Of a stretch of 64,000 nt of DNA, positions 26,331 through 36,763 are shown one piece after another; positions within the stretch are counted from its first letter, which is position 1; each line of letters begins with the position of its first letter. Below the pieces are notes generated by a model, which was given only the letters and a program-made list of their open reading frames with translations, ran no database searches and was not told the DNA's origin. The DNA lies in contig CAJXLJ010000010.1 of assembly GCA_913055785.1 (NCBI GenBank), positions 25,816 to 89,815 of the forward strand, written 5' to 3'. The translations under genes and the position numbers were made by a program. This DNA is from an uncultured Parvularculaceae bacterium. GTDB lineage: Bacteria; Pseudomonadota; Alphaproteobacteria; Caulobacterales; Parvularculaceae.

Positions 26331-28697
26331 TTACTCTCTCGATTTCAGTGCGGTGACGAGATCCAGCCGGTCGATATCGTTCTTGACGAGCCGGCCCGAG
26401 GCGACAGCGGCGGCGAGGACGGCAAGCGAGGCCCAGCCGACCGAGACGGCGTCGACTTCAGCAGGGATGGTGTAAAGATCGGTGCTGAACCCCGCCGCAA
26501 TGGCGCCGGCGAGGCCGGCGCCGATGGCGACGCCAGCCGGCAGGGCGATCAGCGTGATGGCGCCGAGCTCGCCGAGCAGCACGAACGCCGCCTCGTTGCG
26601 GGTGAAGCCAAGCACCCTGAGGCTTGCGAGTTCGTGCGCGCGTTCGGCGAAGGCGATGCGCGCCGAGTTGAAGACGATGCCGAAAGTGATGATCGCGGCG
26701 AGCCCCGCCATGATGAAACGACTGGCGCCGGCGCCCTCGTTCATGATCTTTTCAAGCGCGCCGCGCGCTTCGCTGCGCAGGCTGACGCCGGCGACCGCCG
26801 GCATGTTCTTGAGCTTTTCATAGATGGCGCGGCTTTTTTCATCGTCGATCCGCAGATAGGCGCCCGACACGCGGCGCGGTTCGGACACCGCTTCGCCAAG
26901 CGCGCCGATTTCCATATAGGCGGGGGCGCCGAGCAGGGTTTGCGCCACCGCCGCCACCGGCAGGGTCAGCACCGGCCGGCGTCCTTCGCGTACTTCTACC
27001 GTAATCATGTCGCCCGCCCTGACCGCCAGCTTCTCCCGCAGGGGCTCTGCAAGAATCACCCCGTCCTTTCGAATATAGATAGGCGTCAAATCGTCCGCCA
27101 TGGCGCGGGAAAGACGCGGTTCGGCGACAAGGCCGCTCAGGGTTCCGCGATGGGTCCTGACGCCGTTGCGCAAGATCACCGGCACGGCCCGAAACGGTTC
27201 GACCTCGATGACGCCGTCGATGCGCGCGAGTTCGAGCAGCGTCTTGTCGCTTAACGGCTCGATGAAGCTGACCGTGGCGTCGCTGCGGTCGACAACCGAG
27301 AAGTTGAGATCGATGGCGCGATTGAACCCCGCCATTACGCCGAGCATGGCGAGGGAGAGCCCCATGCCGGCGGCGATGCCGGCCGCCGCGGCGGCGGCTC
27401 TGCCCGGCTGCCGCGTCAACCGCCGCAGCACCATGCGGCTCGGCTGGTCGAGCCAGCGCTTGAGCGCGCCGGCGATATCGATGCTGCGCGAATAATCCGG
27501 CGGCGCGGGCGGGCGCATGGCGACGGCGGGGGTGAGCGAAAAGACGCGCCTCAATGCGACAACGCCGCCAGCGGACGCCGCCGCGACGCTGACCGCGAAG
27601 GCGATCAGGAAGGCGGCGGGATCGACGCGAAAAATCAGGAACGGGAACTTGTAATAGATCTGGTAGTAACCGGCGAGCGACTGTCCCGAGAGTACGCCGA
27701 GAATGCAGCCCGCCACGGCGCCGGCGGCGGCGATCAGCACGACGAACTTGAAATAGTGGAAGCCGACCTCGGCGCCGGAATAGCCGAACGCCTTCAACAG
27801 GCCGATCTGCAGCCTTTCGGCGGAAATCATCCGTGAAATGACGATATAGAGAAGGAACGCGGCGACCCCCATGAAGACCGGCGGCACGACGCTGCGCGAA
27901 ACCCGAAGGCCGCTGATCTCCTCGACGATGAAGCGGTTCGAAAACTGGTCTTCAAGCCCGTAGGCCCCGGCGCCGCCATATGCGTCGAGCAGCCGGTCGA
28001 GCGCGGCGAGCGCCGCCGGCTCGCTTGCGCCGCGTTCGAGATCGATCAGCGCTTCGTTGAAGGCGCCGTCCATGTCATAGGCGGCGGCGAGGGCTTCCTC
28101 ATTCATCCAGATGACGGCGAAGCGGGAATCGTCGGGCACAAGCTCGCCGGGCGCGGTCGAATAAAGAAACTCCGGCGACTGGGCGAGACCGGCGATGTGA
28201 AAAGTGCGGCGCGCGCCGTTCATGGTGGCGGTCAGCATATCGCCCGGTTCAAAGCCGCGCGCCTTCGCGAAGCCTTCAAGCAGCAGGATTTCATCGTGGC
28301 GGCGCGGGTCGAGCAGGCGGCCGCGGGCGAGATAGACCGCGTTGAGCCTCGGCTCGGCGAACGCGGGAAGCGACAGCGCCTGCGCGCGCACCGGCACGGC
28401 CTCGCCCGGAATATCGATGAGCGCGCCGCCATTGATGCGGCCTTCGGCGGCGGCGACGCCGTCAATCGCCGCGATGTCGTCAAGCAGTCTGTCGGGCGCG
28501 CGCTTGACCGGCGCGAAGGCGTCGGCGAGACGATAGCGTTCGTAATAGGCGAGGCGGGTTTCCTCGAGCGAATGCACAAGCCCGTCCATCATCACCAGCA
28601 TCAGCACGCCGACGGCGATCACCAAAGCGATAGCGAGGCTTTGCGTTTTCATGCGCATCAGGTCGCGGCCGAGCTTTTTGTCGAGCGGGCTCACCAT
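26331..28697 (-). CDS. ABC transporter permease with two FtsX domains
   Basis: 788 aa. An N-terminal helix (about 18-38) and a large extracytoplasmic domain lead to a first set of three helices (about 265-385), then a second copy: helix near 440, extracytoplasmic domain and three helices at the C terminus ([20 protein letters not shown] onward). This is the duplicated FtsX/MacB-like layout. It works with the ATPase encoded just upstream (7-nt overlap) and the HlyD-type adaptor downstream, as in MacAB-like mechanotransmission or lipid/peptide exporters. Confidence 0.88.
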   Translation of the reverse strand: MVSPLDKKLGRDLMRMKTQSLAIALVIAVGVLMLVMMDGLVHSLEETRLAYYERYRLADAFAPVKRAPDRLLDDIAAIDGVAAAEGRINGGALIDIPGEAVPVRAQALSLPAFAEPRLNAVYLARGRLLDPRRHDEILLLEGFAKARGFEPGDMLTATMNGARRTFHIAGLAQSPEFLYSTAPGELVPDDSRFAVIWMNEEALAAAYDMDGAFNEALIDLERGASEPAALAALDRLLDAYGGAGAYGLEDQFSNRFIVEEISGLRVSRSVVPPVFMGVAAFLLYIVISRMISAERLQIGLLKAFGYSGAEVGFHYFKFVVLIAAAGAVAGCILGVLSGQSLAGYYQIYYKFPFLIFRVDPAAFLIAFAVSVAAASAGGVVALRRVFSLTPAVAMRPPAPPDYSRSIDIAGALKRWLDQPSRMVLRRLTRQPGRAAAAAAGIAAGMGLSLAMLGVMAGFNRAIDLNFSVVDRSDATVSFIEPLSDKTLLELARIDGVIEVEPFRAVPVILRNGVRTHRGTLSGLVAEPRLSRAMADDLTPIYIRKDGVILAEPLREKLAVRAGDMITVEVREGRRPVLTLPVAAVAQTLLGAPAYMEIGALGEAVSEPRRVSGAYLRIDDEKSRAIYEKLKNMPAVAGVSLRSEARGALEKIMNEGAGASRFIMAGLAAIITFGIVFNSARIAFAERAHELASLRVLGFTRNEAAFVLLGELGAITLIALPAGVAIGAGLAGAIAAGFSTDLYTIPAEVDAVSVGWASLAVLAAAVASGRLVKNDIDRLDLVTALKSRE

Positions 28698-29401
28698 TCG
28701 ATCTCCGAGGCCGGTTGCGGCGTGTCGTTGGTCTCGACGCCGCGCACCGCGCCGTCCGACATCGAGATGACGCGGTTCGCCATCGCCGCCGTCGCCGCGG
28801 CGTGGGTGATGATCATCACCGTGGCGCCGAGCTCGCGGTTGACCCGCTGCAGGACGCCGAGCACCGTCCGCCCGGTCGTGGAATCAAGCGCGCCCGTCGG
28901 TTCGTCGCAGAACAGCACCGTCGGCTGCTTGGCGACCGCGCGCGCAATCGCGACGCGCTGCTGCTCGCCGCCGGAAAGCTCCGCCGGAAAATGATCTCGC
29001 CGCGCGGCGAGGCCGACAAGATCTAGCGCCTCGGAAGGGTCGAGCGGGTCGCCTGAAATCTCGGTGACGAGTTCGACATTCTCCCGCGCGGTGAGGCTCG
29101 GCATCAGATTGTAGAACTGGAAGACGAAGCCCACATGCTCGCGGCGGTAAAGCGTCAGCGCGCGGTCGGTCATCGTCGTCAGTTCGTCTTCGAAAAACTT
29201 CGCGCTGCCGTCGCTCGCGCGGTCGAGCCCGCCGAGAATGTTCAACAGCGTCGACTTGCCCGAGCCTGACGCGCCGAGCAACACCACAAGCTCGCCCTTC
29301 GGGATGTCGAGATCGACGCCCCGCAGCGCATGCACTGCGGTCGGCCCCTCGCCATAGACTTTCGTCAGGCCGCGCGTCGTGAAGGCGTGTTCCTCAGCCA
29401 T
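28691..29401 (-). CDS. ABC transporter ATP-binding protein (MacB/LolD type)
   Basis: 236 aa. Walker [10 protein letters not shown] (about residue 42), Q-loop region [20 protein letters not shown], signature [14 protein letters not shown] and Walker [13 protein letters not shown] are all intact. The TGALD ending and the size place it with LolD/MacB-type ATPases that energise FtsX-fold permeases. First gene of the operon; its end overlaps the permease start. Confidence 0.93.
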   Translation of the reverse strand: MAEEHAFTTRGLTKVYGEGPTAVHALRGVDLDIPKGELVVLLGASGSGKSTLLNILGGLDRASDGSAKFFEDELTTMTDRALTLYRREHVGFVFQFYNLMPSLTARENVELVTEISGDPLDPSEALDLVGLAARRDHFPAELSGGEQQRVAIARAVAKQPTVLFCDEPTGALDSTTGRTVLGVLQRVNRELGATVMIITHAAATAAMANRVISMSDGAVRGVETNDTPQPASEIEW

Positions 29402-29507
29402 TCCCCGATTATCGGCCGAGAATGTGAAAACTTAACAAAAATTAGCATTAGAGCGGCTCAGCCGCGCTGCTTGGCCGCACGGATCAGCGCCGGCGGTCAA
29501 GAAAACC

Positions 29508-31625
29508 CTACCGCCCACGATACCGCCGCTCGTTGCCGTCGCGGCGGACGCGGGAAAAGCCGCGCGAGACGTCTTCATAAAAATCGATCAGCGTCGTTTC
29601 GGCGGCATAGGTGACCGCCGGATAGGCGCCGTCGATCTCCTCGATGCGCAAACCCTGATGCGCGGCGATCATGAAGTTCTTCCAGATCGCTGCCGGGATC
29701 GAGCCGCCGGTCACCTTCTCCATCGGGCGGTAGGCGTCGTTGCCGACCCAAACGCCGGCTGTGATCTGCGGCGTGTAGCCGATGAAGGAGGCGTCGCGCC
29801 AGTCATTGGTGGTGCCGGTCTTGCCGCCGGCGGCGCGTTTGCCGAGGCTGGCGCTGGCGCCGGTGCCGGAATGCATCACCTGATAGAGCATGTGGTTCAT
29901 CTGCGTTGCGACGGTCGGCGACATGACGCGGACGGGCTCTTTTCTTTCGTGCTCGTAAAGAACGTCGCCGTTTCGGGTTTCGATTTTTTCAATGGCGTAG
30001 GGTTCGGGCTTGAGGCCGTGTTGCGAGAACGGAATATAGGCGGCGGTGAGATCGGCGAGCGTCACGTCGACGGCGCCGAGGGCGATGGCGCGGAAGGGTT
30101 TGACGTCGGGCACGCCGAAACGCATCGCGGCGTCCGCCACTTTTGACGGGCCGACATATTCCGAAACCTGCGCAGAGATCGTGTTGATCGATTTCGCCAG
30201 CGCTTCCGAGAGGCGCATGGGGCCGCGAAAGCCGTCGGTGTAGTTCGACGGCGCCCAGCCGCCGAAATTGACCGGCTTGTCAACAAAGCGGGAGTTCGGC
30301 GTAAGGCCCGCCTCCATCGCCGCCACATAGACGAAGGGTTTGAACGCCGATCCCGGCTGGCGCTTCGCCTGCACCGCGCGATTGAACTGGCTTTCCTTGT
30401 AGGAGCGCCCGCCGACCATGGCGCGCAAGGCGCCGTCCGCGTCATAGGCGACGAGCGCCGCCTGGTCGGCGCCTTTAAGGCGGTTCTCAACCGTGAGGCC
30501 GGCTTTCACCGCGCTTTCCGCGTCGCGCTGCAGCTTCTGGTCGATGGTGGTGGTCACGACGATGTCGCCGGCGACCGGACCGGCGAGCTCGCGGGTCTTC
30601 GCCGCGGCGTAGTCGAAGAAATAGCCGAGGTCCGAATCCGTATTTTGATTAATCGTCCTCGCCGGGTTCTGCTGCGCCTCGCGCGCGTCGAACGGGTCGA
30701 TCTCGCCGGTCTCGACGAGATTGTCGAGCACGTCCGCGGCGCGGCGTTCGGCGCCTTTCGGGTTCTGTATCGGGTTATAGGTGGAGGGCGCCTTGGGAAG
30801 GCCGGCGAGCAGCGCGGCTTCCGCAAGGGTCACGTCGCGCGCCGACTTGCCGAAATAGGTCTGCGCCGCGCTTTCAATCCCGTATGTCCCGGCGCCGAGA
30901 TAGATGCGGTTCAGATAAAGCGAGAGGATCTTGTCCTTGCCGTAATGGCCCTCGAGCCACAGGGCGAGCAGCGCTTCCTTGATCTTGCGCACATAGGTCT
31001 GCTCCGGCGTCAGGAACAGGTTGCGCGCGAGCTGCTGCGTGATGGTCGAGCCGCCCTCGGTGACGCCGCCGGCTTTCGCGTTGGCGAGCGCCGCGCGCAA
31101 GGTGCCGCGCAGGTCGACGCCGCCATGATCGTAAAAGCGCCGGTCTTCGGTGGCGAGAAAGGCCTTCAGGAGATAGTCCGGCAGTTCGTCCGGTTCGACC
31201 TGTTCGCCATAGCGCGCCCCGCGTGAGGCGATCTCCTCGCCATTGCGGTCAAGGACGATGATCGCCGACTGGCGGTTGACGTTCCACATGTCGGCGTTGT
31301 CGGGAACCCGCGGCGCCATGACGACGAACGCAAAGGCGAGGGCGCCCGCCCCTCCGAGGAAGAACAGCGACGAGGCGGCCCCGAGAAACGACCCCCACAG
31401 CGCGCGCCACGCCCGGCCTTCGCCGGGGTTTTTCGGATATTTCGAGTCCTCAGCATAAGGACTGCGTCCCGCCGGCTTTTTCTCGCCCGCCATCAGCTGG
31501 CGCGTGAACCATGCCCGAAACGCCTTAAAGCGCGCGGCGATCCCCGCAGCGCCTTTTTTCACTTTGTCCTTCACGTCAGTCATCAACCCGGAACTCTTCT
31601 GCACGCGGCCGAAAATACGCTTCAC
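29508..31625 (-). CDS. Class A penicillin-binding protein (PBP1A family)
   Basis: 705 aa. A basic cytoplasmic N terminus, one membrane helix (about 78-104), then the glycosyltransferase domain with catalytic Glu160 in ATEDRRFYDHGGVD and GGSTITQQLARNLFL. The transpeptidase domain has S426-x-x-K429 in PGSAFKPF, S479-I-N481 and K602-T-G in GGKTGTT. It polymerises and crosslinks peptidoglycan. It reads away from the big array and is separated from it by an inverted repeat. Confidence 0.94.
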   Translation of the reverse strand: MKRIFGRVQKSSGLMTDVKDKVKKGAAGIAARFKAFRAWFTRQLMAGEKKPAGRSPYAEDSKYPKNPGEGRAWRALWGSFLGAASSLFFLGGAGALAFAFVVMAPRVPDNADMWNVNRQSAIIVLDRNGEEIASRGARYGEQVEPDELPDYLLKAFLATEDRRFYDHGGVDLRGTLRAALANAKAGGVTEGGSTITQQLARNLFLTPEQTYVRKIKEALLALWLEGHYGKDKILSLYLNRIYLGAGTYGIESAAQTYFGKSARDVTLAEAALLAGLPKAPSTYNPIQNPKGAERRAADVLDNLVETGEIDPFDAREAQQNPARTINQNTDSDLGYFFDYAAAKTRELAGPVAGDIVVTTTIDQKLQRDAESAVKAGLTVENRLKGADQAALVAYDADGALRAMVGGRSYKESQFNRAVQAKRQPGSAFKPFVYVAAMEAGLTPNSRFVDKPVNFGGWAPSNYTDGFRGPMRLSEALAKSINTISAQVSEYVGPSKVADAAMRFGVPDVKPFRAIALGAVDVTLADLTAAYIPFSQHGLKPEPYAIEKIETRNGDVLYEHERKEPVRVMSPTVATQMNHMLYQVMHSGTGASASLGKRAAGGKTGTTNDWRDASFIGYTPQITAGVWVGNDAYRPMEKVTGGSIPAAIWKNFMIAAHQGLRIEEIDGAYPAVTYAAETTLIDFYEDVSRGFSRVRRDGNERRYRGR

Positions 31626-31715
31626 CCTGAGGGCTCTTTTCCCTTCATCCTTCGTGACGGCGCTCCGCGCCCCTCAGAATGAAGGGAAAAAGAGCGTCAC
31701 GAAGGGCGAAGCGGG
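31620..31715. repeat. Intergenic inverted repeat, CCTTCATCCTGAGG family, copy 4
   Basis: A diverged copy: ACCCTGAGGGCTCTTTTCCC, then CTTCGTGACGGCG on the left and CCCTCAGAATGAAGGG, AAAGAGCGTCACGAAGGGCG on the right. It starts at the pbp start codon and separates divergent genes. The remaining bases to 31907 hold the upstream region of the TPR gene; no further gene is visible. Confidence 0.7.
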
Positions 31716-31907
31716 CCTTTTCGATCCGCCCGCTTATAGGCGATTTTCCCATCGGCGATAATGGCGGCGGGAAAAAGGCCGAAAGCGCCGGAATTGGTGA
31801 CAAATCCGTCATTTACGCCGCCGCCGCCCTCGTTGCCGGCAGTGGCGTTCGCGATAAAACCTGTTTAAGCCTATGCGCTTCGGGCGGGAGCCGCTTCGGG
31901 GAGGCGG

Positions 31908-33719
31908 ATGGGCGACTTTTTCAAGGAACTGCGGCGGCGGAATGTGTTCCGCGTGGCGGGCGTTTACGCCGTGATCGGCTGGCTGCTGGCGCAGGTGGCG
32001 GCGACGCTCGAAGGCGCGCTATCGCTGCCCGGCTGGTTCGATGCGGTGATCGTTTCGGCGCTGTTGATCGGGTTTCCGATCGCGCTCGTTCTCGCCTGGG
32101 CGTTCGAGGTGACGCCGGACGGGGTGAAGCTCACCGCCGCCGTCCCCGAGGGCGAGAGCATTCACGCCAAGACCGGCCGCAAGCTCGACTATGCGATTCT
32201 CGGCGGCCTCGTGCTGGTCGCAGCGATGATTATCGCCGACCGTATGATGCCGGAAAAGCCGGGCATTGGCGTCACGCAAGACGCGGCTGGTGCGGCATTA
32301 CCTGAGAACACATCTATTGCAGTGCTGCCTTTCGCCGATCTGTCGCCTGACAAGGATCAGGAATATTTCTCTGACGGCATCGCGGAAGAAATTCTCAATG
32401 TGCTCGCGAAACTCGATAATTTGCATGTCGCATCGCGCACCTCCGCTTTCCAGTTCAAAAACACCGATATCGGCGTGCCGGAAATCGCCTCGCAACTTAA
32501 TGTGCGGCATGTGGTCGAAGGTTCGGTGCGCAAGGCCGGCGACACGCTGCGCATCACGGCGCAGCTGATCGACGCGAATGGCGACAAACATCTGTGGTCG
32601 GAAACCTATGACCGGCCCTTGACCACTCAAAACATCTTCGAGATTCAAGATGAGATCGCGGCGGCGGTCGTCGAAGCGCTCGGTGAAAACCTCGATGTGC
32701 CGCTCACCCCGAGGGTCAAACGCGCGGCGTCAACGGAAAATCTGGACGCTTATGAACTCTATCTGCGCGCCAATGCGCTTTATCTTGCGCGGTCACAAGA
32801 TAACATGCTGGAGATCGAACGTCTCTACAAACAAGCAACCTTGCTCGATCCGAATTTTGCCGAAGCCTGGGCTGGCCTTGCGGCAACTTATATCGTTTTA
32901 CCGGCATGGATTGCCGGTACGGATAAGGACGAATACTACAGCATGGCGCGTATTGCTGCGGATAGGGCAACCGAACTCGATCCGAAGCTGTCGCTCCCCT
33001 ACACTGTGCGCGGCGCGGTCGATTCCGATGCTGGCAATCACGATGCTTCCTTCGCGCAGTTTGATCGCGCGCTTGAAATTGACCCTCGGAACAAGCAGGC
33101 CCACGCCTTTCGCGGACAAGCCTATCTGGATATTGGCTATCTCGACAAAGCGATCGAAGACTTCGCGGCTTGCGAGGAGATTGATCCCGACTATCTGATT
33201 TGCCCGCGCTTTCGCGCCATCGCGCTTCTATTCCAGAAAAAGCCCGATGAGGCGCTGCCGCTGTTTGAAGAAACAATGCGCAAGGGTCAGCGTTCCTACA
33301 CGCTGACATTTGCCGACTATTACGCGGCATCAGGCGATCATGGCGCCCTGTCTCTTCTGCTGGCTTCGGAAGTAACCAACCTGAACTCACCATTCCCATC
33401 CCTCATGTTTCGTTATTTCACCGACATGGATGCATCCGTTGACGATCTTAATCGTGAGGCCGCCACATCATTCAAACTCGCAAACGGCGTCGAGCCGCGC
33501 AGAAAGCTAATAGACTTCGAAGAACGTGAAGGGCGTTTTATCGCGAATGATTTGTGGAATCCGTATTTGATTGAACTTCGCCGCGACGACCTTCGCCCTA
33601 TCGCCATCAAAGTTCAGCGCGAGACAATCAAGAACAACAAATATGACGTCTATTGGCGCAAGCACGGCTTCCCGCCGCAATGCAGGCCGGTCGGCAAAGA
33701 CGACTTCGAGTGCGAATGA
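31908..33719 (+). CDS. TolB/FlgO-like TPR membrane protein, copy 1
   Basis: 603 aa. An N-terminal module FKELRRRNVFRVAGVYAVIG leads into two membrane helices (about 15-35, 45-66) and, after a soluble stretch, a third (about 96-113). Then comes the TolB/FlgO-like domain SIAVLPFADLSPDKDQEYFS, DGIAEEILNVLAKL and HLWSETYDRPL, and from about 290 TPR helices. Such proteins are common next to adenylate-cyclase-like or signalling genes in proteobacteria; their role is not settled. GGGGAGG precedes the ATG. The stop overlaps the next start by 4 nt. Confidence 0.82.
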   Translation: MGDFFKELRRRNVFRVAGVYAVIGWLLAQVAATLEGALSLPGWFDAVIVSALLIGFPIALVLAWAFEVTPDGVKLTAAVPEGESIHAKTGRKLDYAILGGLVLVAAMIIADRMMPEKPGIGVTQDAAGAALPENTSIAVLPFADLSPDKDQEYFSDGIAEEILNVLAKLDNLHVASRTSAFQFKNTDIGVPEIASQLNVRHVVEGSVRKAGDTLRITAQLIDANGDKHLWSETYDRPLTTQNIFEIQDEIAAAVVEALGENLDVPLTPRVKRAASTENLDAYELYLRANALYLARSQDNMLEIERLYKQATLLDPNFAEAWAGLAATYIVLPAWIAGTDKDEYYSMARIAADRATELDPKLSLPYTVRGAVDSDAGNHDASFAQFDRALEIDPRNKQAHAFRGQAYLDIGYLDKAIEDFAACEEIDPDYLICPRFRAIALLFQKKPDEALPLFEETMRKGQRSYTLTFADYYAASGDHGALSLLLASEVTNLNSPFPSLMFRYFTDMDASVDDLNREAATSFKLANGVEPRRKLIDFEEREGRFIANDLWNPYLIELRRDDLRPIAIKVQRETIKNNKYDVYWRKHGFPPQCRPVGKDDFECE

Positions 33720-35563
33720 TGGAAAAGCTGTTCAAGGAACTTCGCCGCCGCAATGTTTTCCGGGTCGCCGGGGTTTACGCCGTGATCGGCTGGCTGCTGG
33801 CGCAGGTGGCGGCGACGCTCGAAGGCGCGCTGTCGCTGCCCGGCTGGTTCGATGCGGTGATCGTTTCGGCGCTGTTGATCGGCTTTCCGGTGGCGCTGGT
33901 TCTCGCCTGGGCGTTCGAGGTGACGCCGGACGGGGTGAAGCTCACCGCCGCCGTTCCAGAGGGCGAGAGTATTCACGCCAAGACCGGCCGCAAGCTCGAC
34001 TATGCGATTGTCGGCGGCCTCGCGCTGGTGGCGATCATGATCGTCGCCGACCGGCTGATGCCTGAAAAGCCGGGCGCGATAAGCGCCGCGCCATCCGGCG
34101 AGCCTGCGCCCTCGGAAGTATCGGACGCCTCCATCGCCGTCCTGCCGTTCGCCGATCTCTCGCCGGATCAGGATCAGGAATACTTCTCTGACGGAATCGC
34201 CGAGGAAATCCTGAATGTTCTTGTAAGGATCAATGACCTTAAAGTCGCTTCCCGCACGTCGGCGTTCGGGTTCAAGGGGCAGGAGGCGCTTGGCATTCCT
34301 GTCATCGCCGAGAAGCTGAATGTGCGCCATGTGCTGGAAGGCTCGGTCAGGAAGTCCGGGAACACGGTTCGCATCACGGCGCAGTTGATCGACGCCGTGA
34401 CCGACCAGCATCTGTGGTCGCAAACATACGACCGGACGCTCACGGCTGAAAATCTCTTCGCCATTCAGGACGAAATCGCCAACGCCATCGTCCAGCAGTT
34501 GGGTCTCGTCATTGAGGGCGAAGCAAGGGCGCCGGAAGTGAAGGTCGAAGCCGACACGCAAAATCTTGACGCCTATGAAAAGTTTCTTGAGGCGCGAGCG
34601 CTGTTCGTCATCCGGGACAATAATCGCCTGCCGAAAATCATCGAGGAATTCGAACAGGCGGTCGCCGCCGATCCAGACTTCGCCCGGGGCTGGGCCGGGC
34701 TCGCCGCCGCTTACGCCGTGGCGCCCGCCTGGGATATTACTGATCGCGAATACCTGAAACTGTCGAGCGAAGCGGCGGCGCGCGCGATCGCCCTCAATCC
34801 GGACCTGTCTTTGCCTTACGCCGTTCTCGGCGCTATCGAGCACGTTAAAAAGCCGGCCCAGCTCGTCCGCGCCATCGACTTCTATAACGAGGCGCTGAAG
34901 CGCGACCCGAACGATGTCGAGGCGCTGCAATGGCGCGGCGAAGCCTATATCTATGCCGGCTTTTTCGATCTTGCGGCAAAAGATATCGGCCGCTGTCTCG
35001 ACGTCGCGCCGGAATATTCCCAGTGCCTGGTAGATGACGCCAAGATAAAGCTGTTCAAAGGCGAGATTGATGACGGCCTCGCCGCTTTCGAAAAAGCGAC
35101 GGCGCTGGGCGCGGTCGGCGCCGGGGAATGGCACGCGCCGTTCGCCTACGCCTATGCGGGCGACAAGCGCGCCGTCCTGCTGGCGCTAACATCGATTTTC
35201 CACCGCTATCATGTTCTCAACGGGCGATCGGTCCGGTATTTCCGTGCATTGACCGATCCGGATTTCGATTTCGAAAAGGAAGCCGCCGAGCTTGTAATCG
35301 AAGTGGCGGCGTTCACCGGCAGGAAATTCGAATGGAACGACAGCACCGCCTTCATTTTCCGTCAATATGATAAAGTGACCCCGAGCATAGACCGGCCCTA
35401 TTGGTGGTACTGGTTCGTGCCGGAATTCACGAAAACGCCGCACAGGAAGCGCCTCATTCGCGAGTCCGGCATTTACGACTACTGGCGCGCCAAAGGCTTC
35501 CCGCCGCAATGCAGGCCCGTCGGCCCCCAAACCGGCGAGACCGGCGATTTCACCTGTGATTGA
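33716..35563 (+). CDS. TolB/FlgO-like TPR membrane protein, copy 2
   Basis: 615 aa, same architecture as the preceding gene. DNA from about 33775 to 34030 is nearly identical to 31968-32220, covering the three membrane helices, then the two genes diverge to family-level similarity; a short identical stretch returns at the very end (GGCTTCCCGCCGCAATGCAG). Start ATG at 33716 or the next ATG at 33719, which aligns with copy 1. TPR region about 300-480. Tandem duplication with later homogenisation of the 5' part is the likely history. Confidence 0.82.
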   Translation: MMEKLFKELRRRNVFRVAGVYAVIGWLLAQVAATLEGALSLPGWFDAVIVSALLIGFPVALVLAWAFEVTPDGVKLTAAVPEGESIHAKTGRKLDYAIVGGLALVAIMIVADRLMPEKPGAISAAPSGEPAPSEVSDASIAVLPFADLSPDQDQEYFSDGIAEEILNVLVRINDLKVASRTSAFGFKGQEALGIPVIAEKLNVRHVLEGSVRKSGNTVRITAQLIDAVTDQHLWSQTYDRTLTAENLFAIQDEIANAIVQQLGLVIEGEARAPEVKVEADTQNLDAYEKFLEARALFVIRDNNRLPKIIEEFEQAVAADPDFARGWAGLAAAYAVAPAWDITDREYLKLSSEAAARAIALNPDLSLPYAVLGAIEHVKKPAQLVRAIDFYNEALKRDPNDVEALQWRGEAYIYAGFFDLAAKDIGRCLDVAPEYSQCLVDDAKIKLFKGEIDDGLAAFEKATALGAVGAGEWHAPFAYAYAGDKRAVLLALTSIFHRYHVLNGRSVRYFRALTDPDFDFEKEAAELVIEVAAFTGRKFEWNDSTAFIFRQYDKVTPSIDRPYWWYWFVPEFTKTPHRKRLIRESGIYDYWRAKGFPPQCRPVGPQTGETGDFTCD

Positions 35564-35578
35564 GAAAGCAACAAAGAG

Positions 35579-36139
35579 ATGACGCTCGAGGCCGCTTACA
35601 TGATTTCGCAGATCGTCGCGTCGATCGCGGTGGTTTTGACGCTTGGGGCCGTTGTGATTTCCATCCGGCAAAACACCAGCGCGCAGCGCGTGGTCTCCAT
35701 CCAGTCGATCACCGCGGCGATTGCGGCGATCAATATCCCCGGATCGGAGTCGCCGGCGCTCGGCAACGCGCTTGCCGCCGCGACAAAGGACTGGGCCGGC
35801 GCCAGCCGCGACGAGCGTATCCTGTCGCACTACTTTCTCTTTTCGTTTTTCAAACTGTGCGAGCAGGTCTGGTTTCAGCACAAAGCCGGCGCCCTGGAAA
35901 AAGGCCAGTGGACCGGGTGGGAGAGTTCGCTCCTGCGCTTTTATCACAGTCCCGGGGTGAAAGAGGGATGGTGGCCGGGACGCCGCGTCGCCTACTCGCC
36001 GGCCTTTCAGACCTATCTCGCCCAGAGCGCGCCGCCGGCCTGGCCCGGATCGACATCGCTTTACAGCCTGTTCGACGGTCTTCCTTCGCCTGACCCGCAA
36101 CGATCACCGCCCGCAACACCGGAAAGCGCGCCGCTATGA
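35579..36139 (+). CDS. 'RQN' family single-pass membrane protein, copy 1
   Basis: 186 aa. AAYMISQIVASIAVVLTLGA forms one membrane helix, ending in VVISIRQNTSAQR; the Arg-Gln-Asn right after the helix defines this local family. The rest is a helical soluble domain (SHYFLFSFFKLCEQVWFQHK, then GPVK-like turn and HSPGVKEGWW). It is 15 nt after the TPR gene and overlaps the next gene by 4 nt. No function known to me. Closest relative in the window is 48250-48780. Confidence 0.7.
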   Translation: MTLEAAYMISQIVASIAVVLTLGAVVISIRQNTSAQRVVSIQSITAAIAAINIPGSESPALGNALAAATKDWAGASRDERILSHYFLFSFFKLCEQVWFQHKAGALEKGQWTGWESSLLRFYHSPGVKEGWWPGRRVAYSPAFQTYLAQSAPPAWPGSTSLYSLFDGLPSPDPQRSPPATPESAPL

Positions 36140-36684
36140 AAGAACAACGCATCGACCGCATCAATCGCTGGCTGACGCTCGGCGCCAATATCGGCGTCGT
36201 CCTCGGGCTGATCATACTGATTGTCGAGGTGCGCCAGAATGCAGCGCTGACCCGGACCGAGCTGGAAACAGCGAAGGCCGACTTGATGGCGCGGCTGGAA
36301 TTTACGTTCACATCCCCCGGTGTGGCCGCCGCCTGGATGAAATCAATTCGTTCGCCGGAAACCCTGACGGACGAAGAAATCCGCATCGTGGAGGCGCAAC
36401 TGGTTGGCCTGATGATGCAGTGGGATCATTTGCTGGCCATGAAAGACTCCGGCCTCGCCACTCGCGCGCGAGTCGAACGGCATATCCGGAATACAGCGCC
36501 TTATTATTTCGGCAGCCGGTTCGCCAAAAACTGGTGGCGGCGAGAGGCCGCCGGTTGGGAAGGCACGGGCATGTTCGAGATCGCCGGCCCCATCGTCGAG
36601 GGGCTCGATTCTGGTTTTCTGGCGCGTCACTACGATGCATTGCGGTTGCCGCCTGAAACGCCTGGCTCGGAGCACGCGGACTAA
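36136..36684 (+). CDS. 'RQN' family single-pass membrane protein, copy 2
   Basis: 182 aa. A basic N terminus (KEQRIDRINRW) precedes one membrane helix ending LIILIVEVRQNAALTR. The soluble part is helical: LETAKADLMARLEFTFTSPG, DEEIRIVEAQLVGLMMQWDH. ATGA overlap with the gene before and TAATG overlap with the leader relic after it. It is more like 46468-47022 than like its immediate neighbour. Confidence 0.7.
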   Translation: MKEQRIDRINRWLTLGANIGVVLGLIILIVEVRQNAALTRTELETAKADLMARLEFTFTSPGVAAAWMKSIRSPETLTDEEIRIVEAQLVGLMMQWDHLLAMKDSGLATRARVERHIRNTAPYYFGSRFAKNWWRREAAGWEGTGMFEIAGPIVEGLDSGFLARHYDALRLPPETPGSEHAD

Positions 36685-36743
36685 TGCTCCTCCGCCGCGT
36701 CATCGAGCATGTGAGGGCCGCGATGTGGATCACCGAACAATAG
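36684..36743 (+). pseudogene. Solo leader relic of the DUF6090-like family (relic 1)
   Basis: MLLRRVIEHVRAAMWITEQ, 19 codons, then TAG. The first 10 codons are the exact family leader in DNA and protein; the membrane helix and everything after are missing. Its ATG overlaps the previous stop as TAATG, the junction seen in intact genes of the array. It reads as the stump of a deleted cassette. Confidence 0.75.
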
Positions 36744-36763
36744 TTTTATAAAAGGAATAGAAC

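Noticed and set aside
33650..35134. Long minus-strand ORF (494 codons) across the second TPR gene
   Set aside because: It mirrors codon positions of a well-supported plus-strand gene, is full of Arg/His/Asp runs, has no family motif, and similar shadows occur under most genes in this GC-rich DNA.
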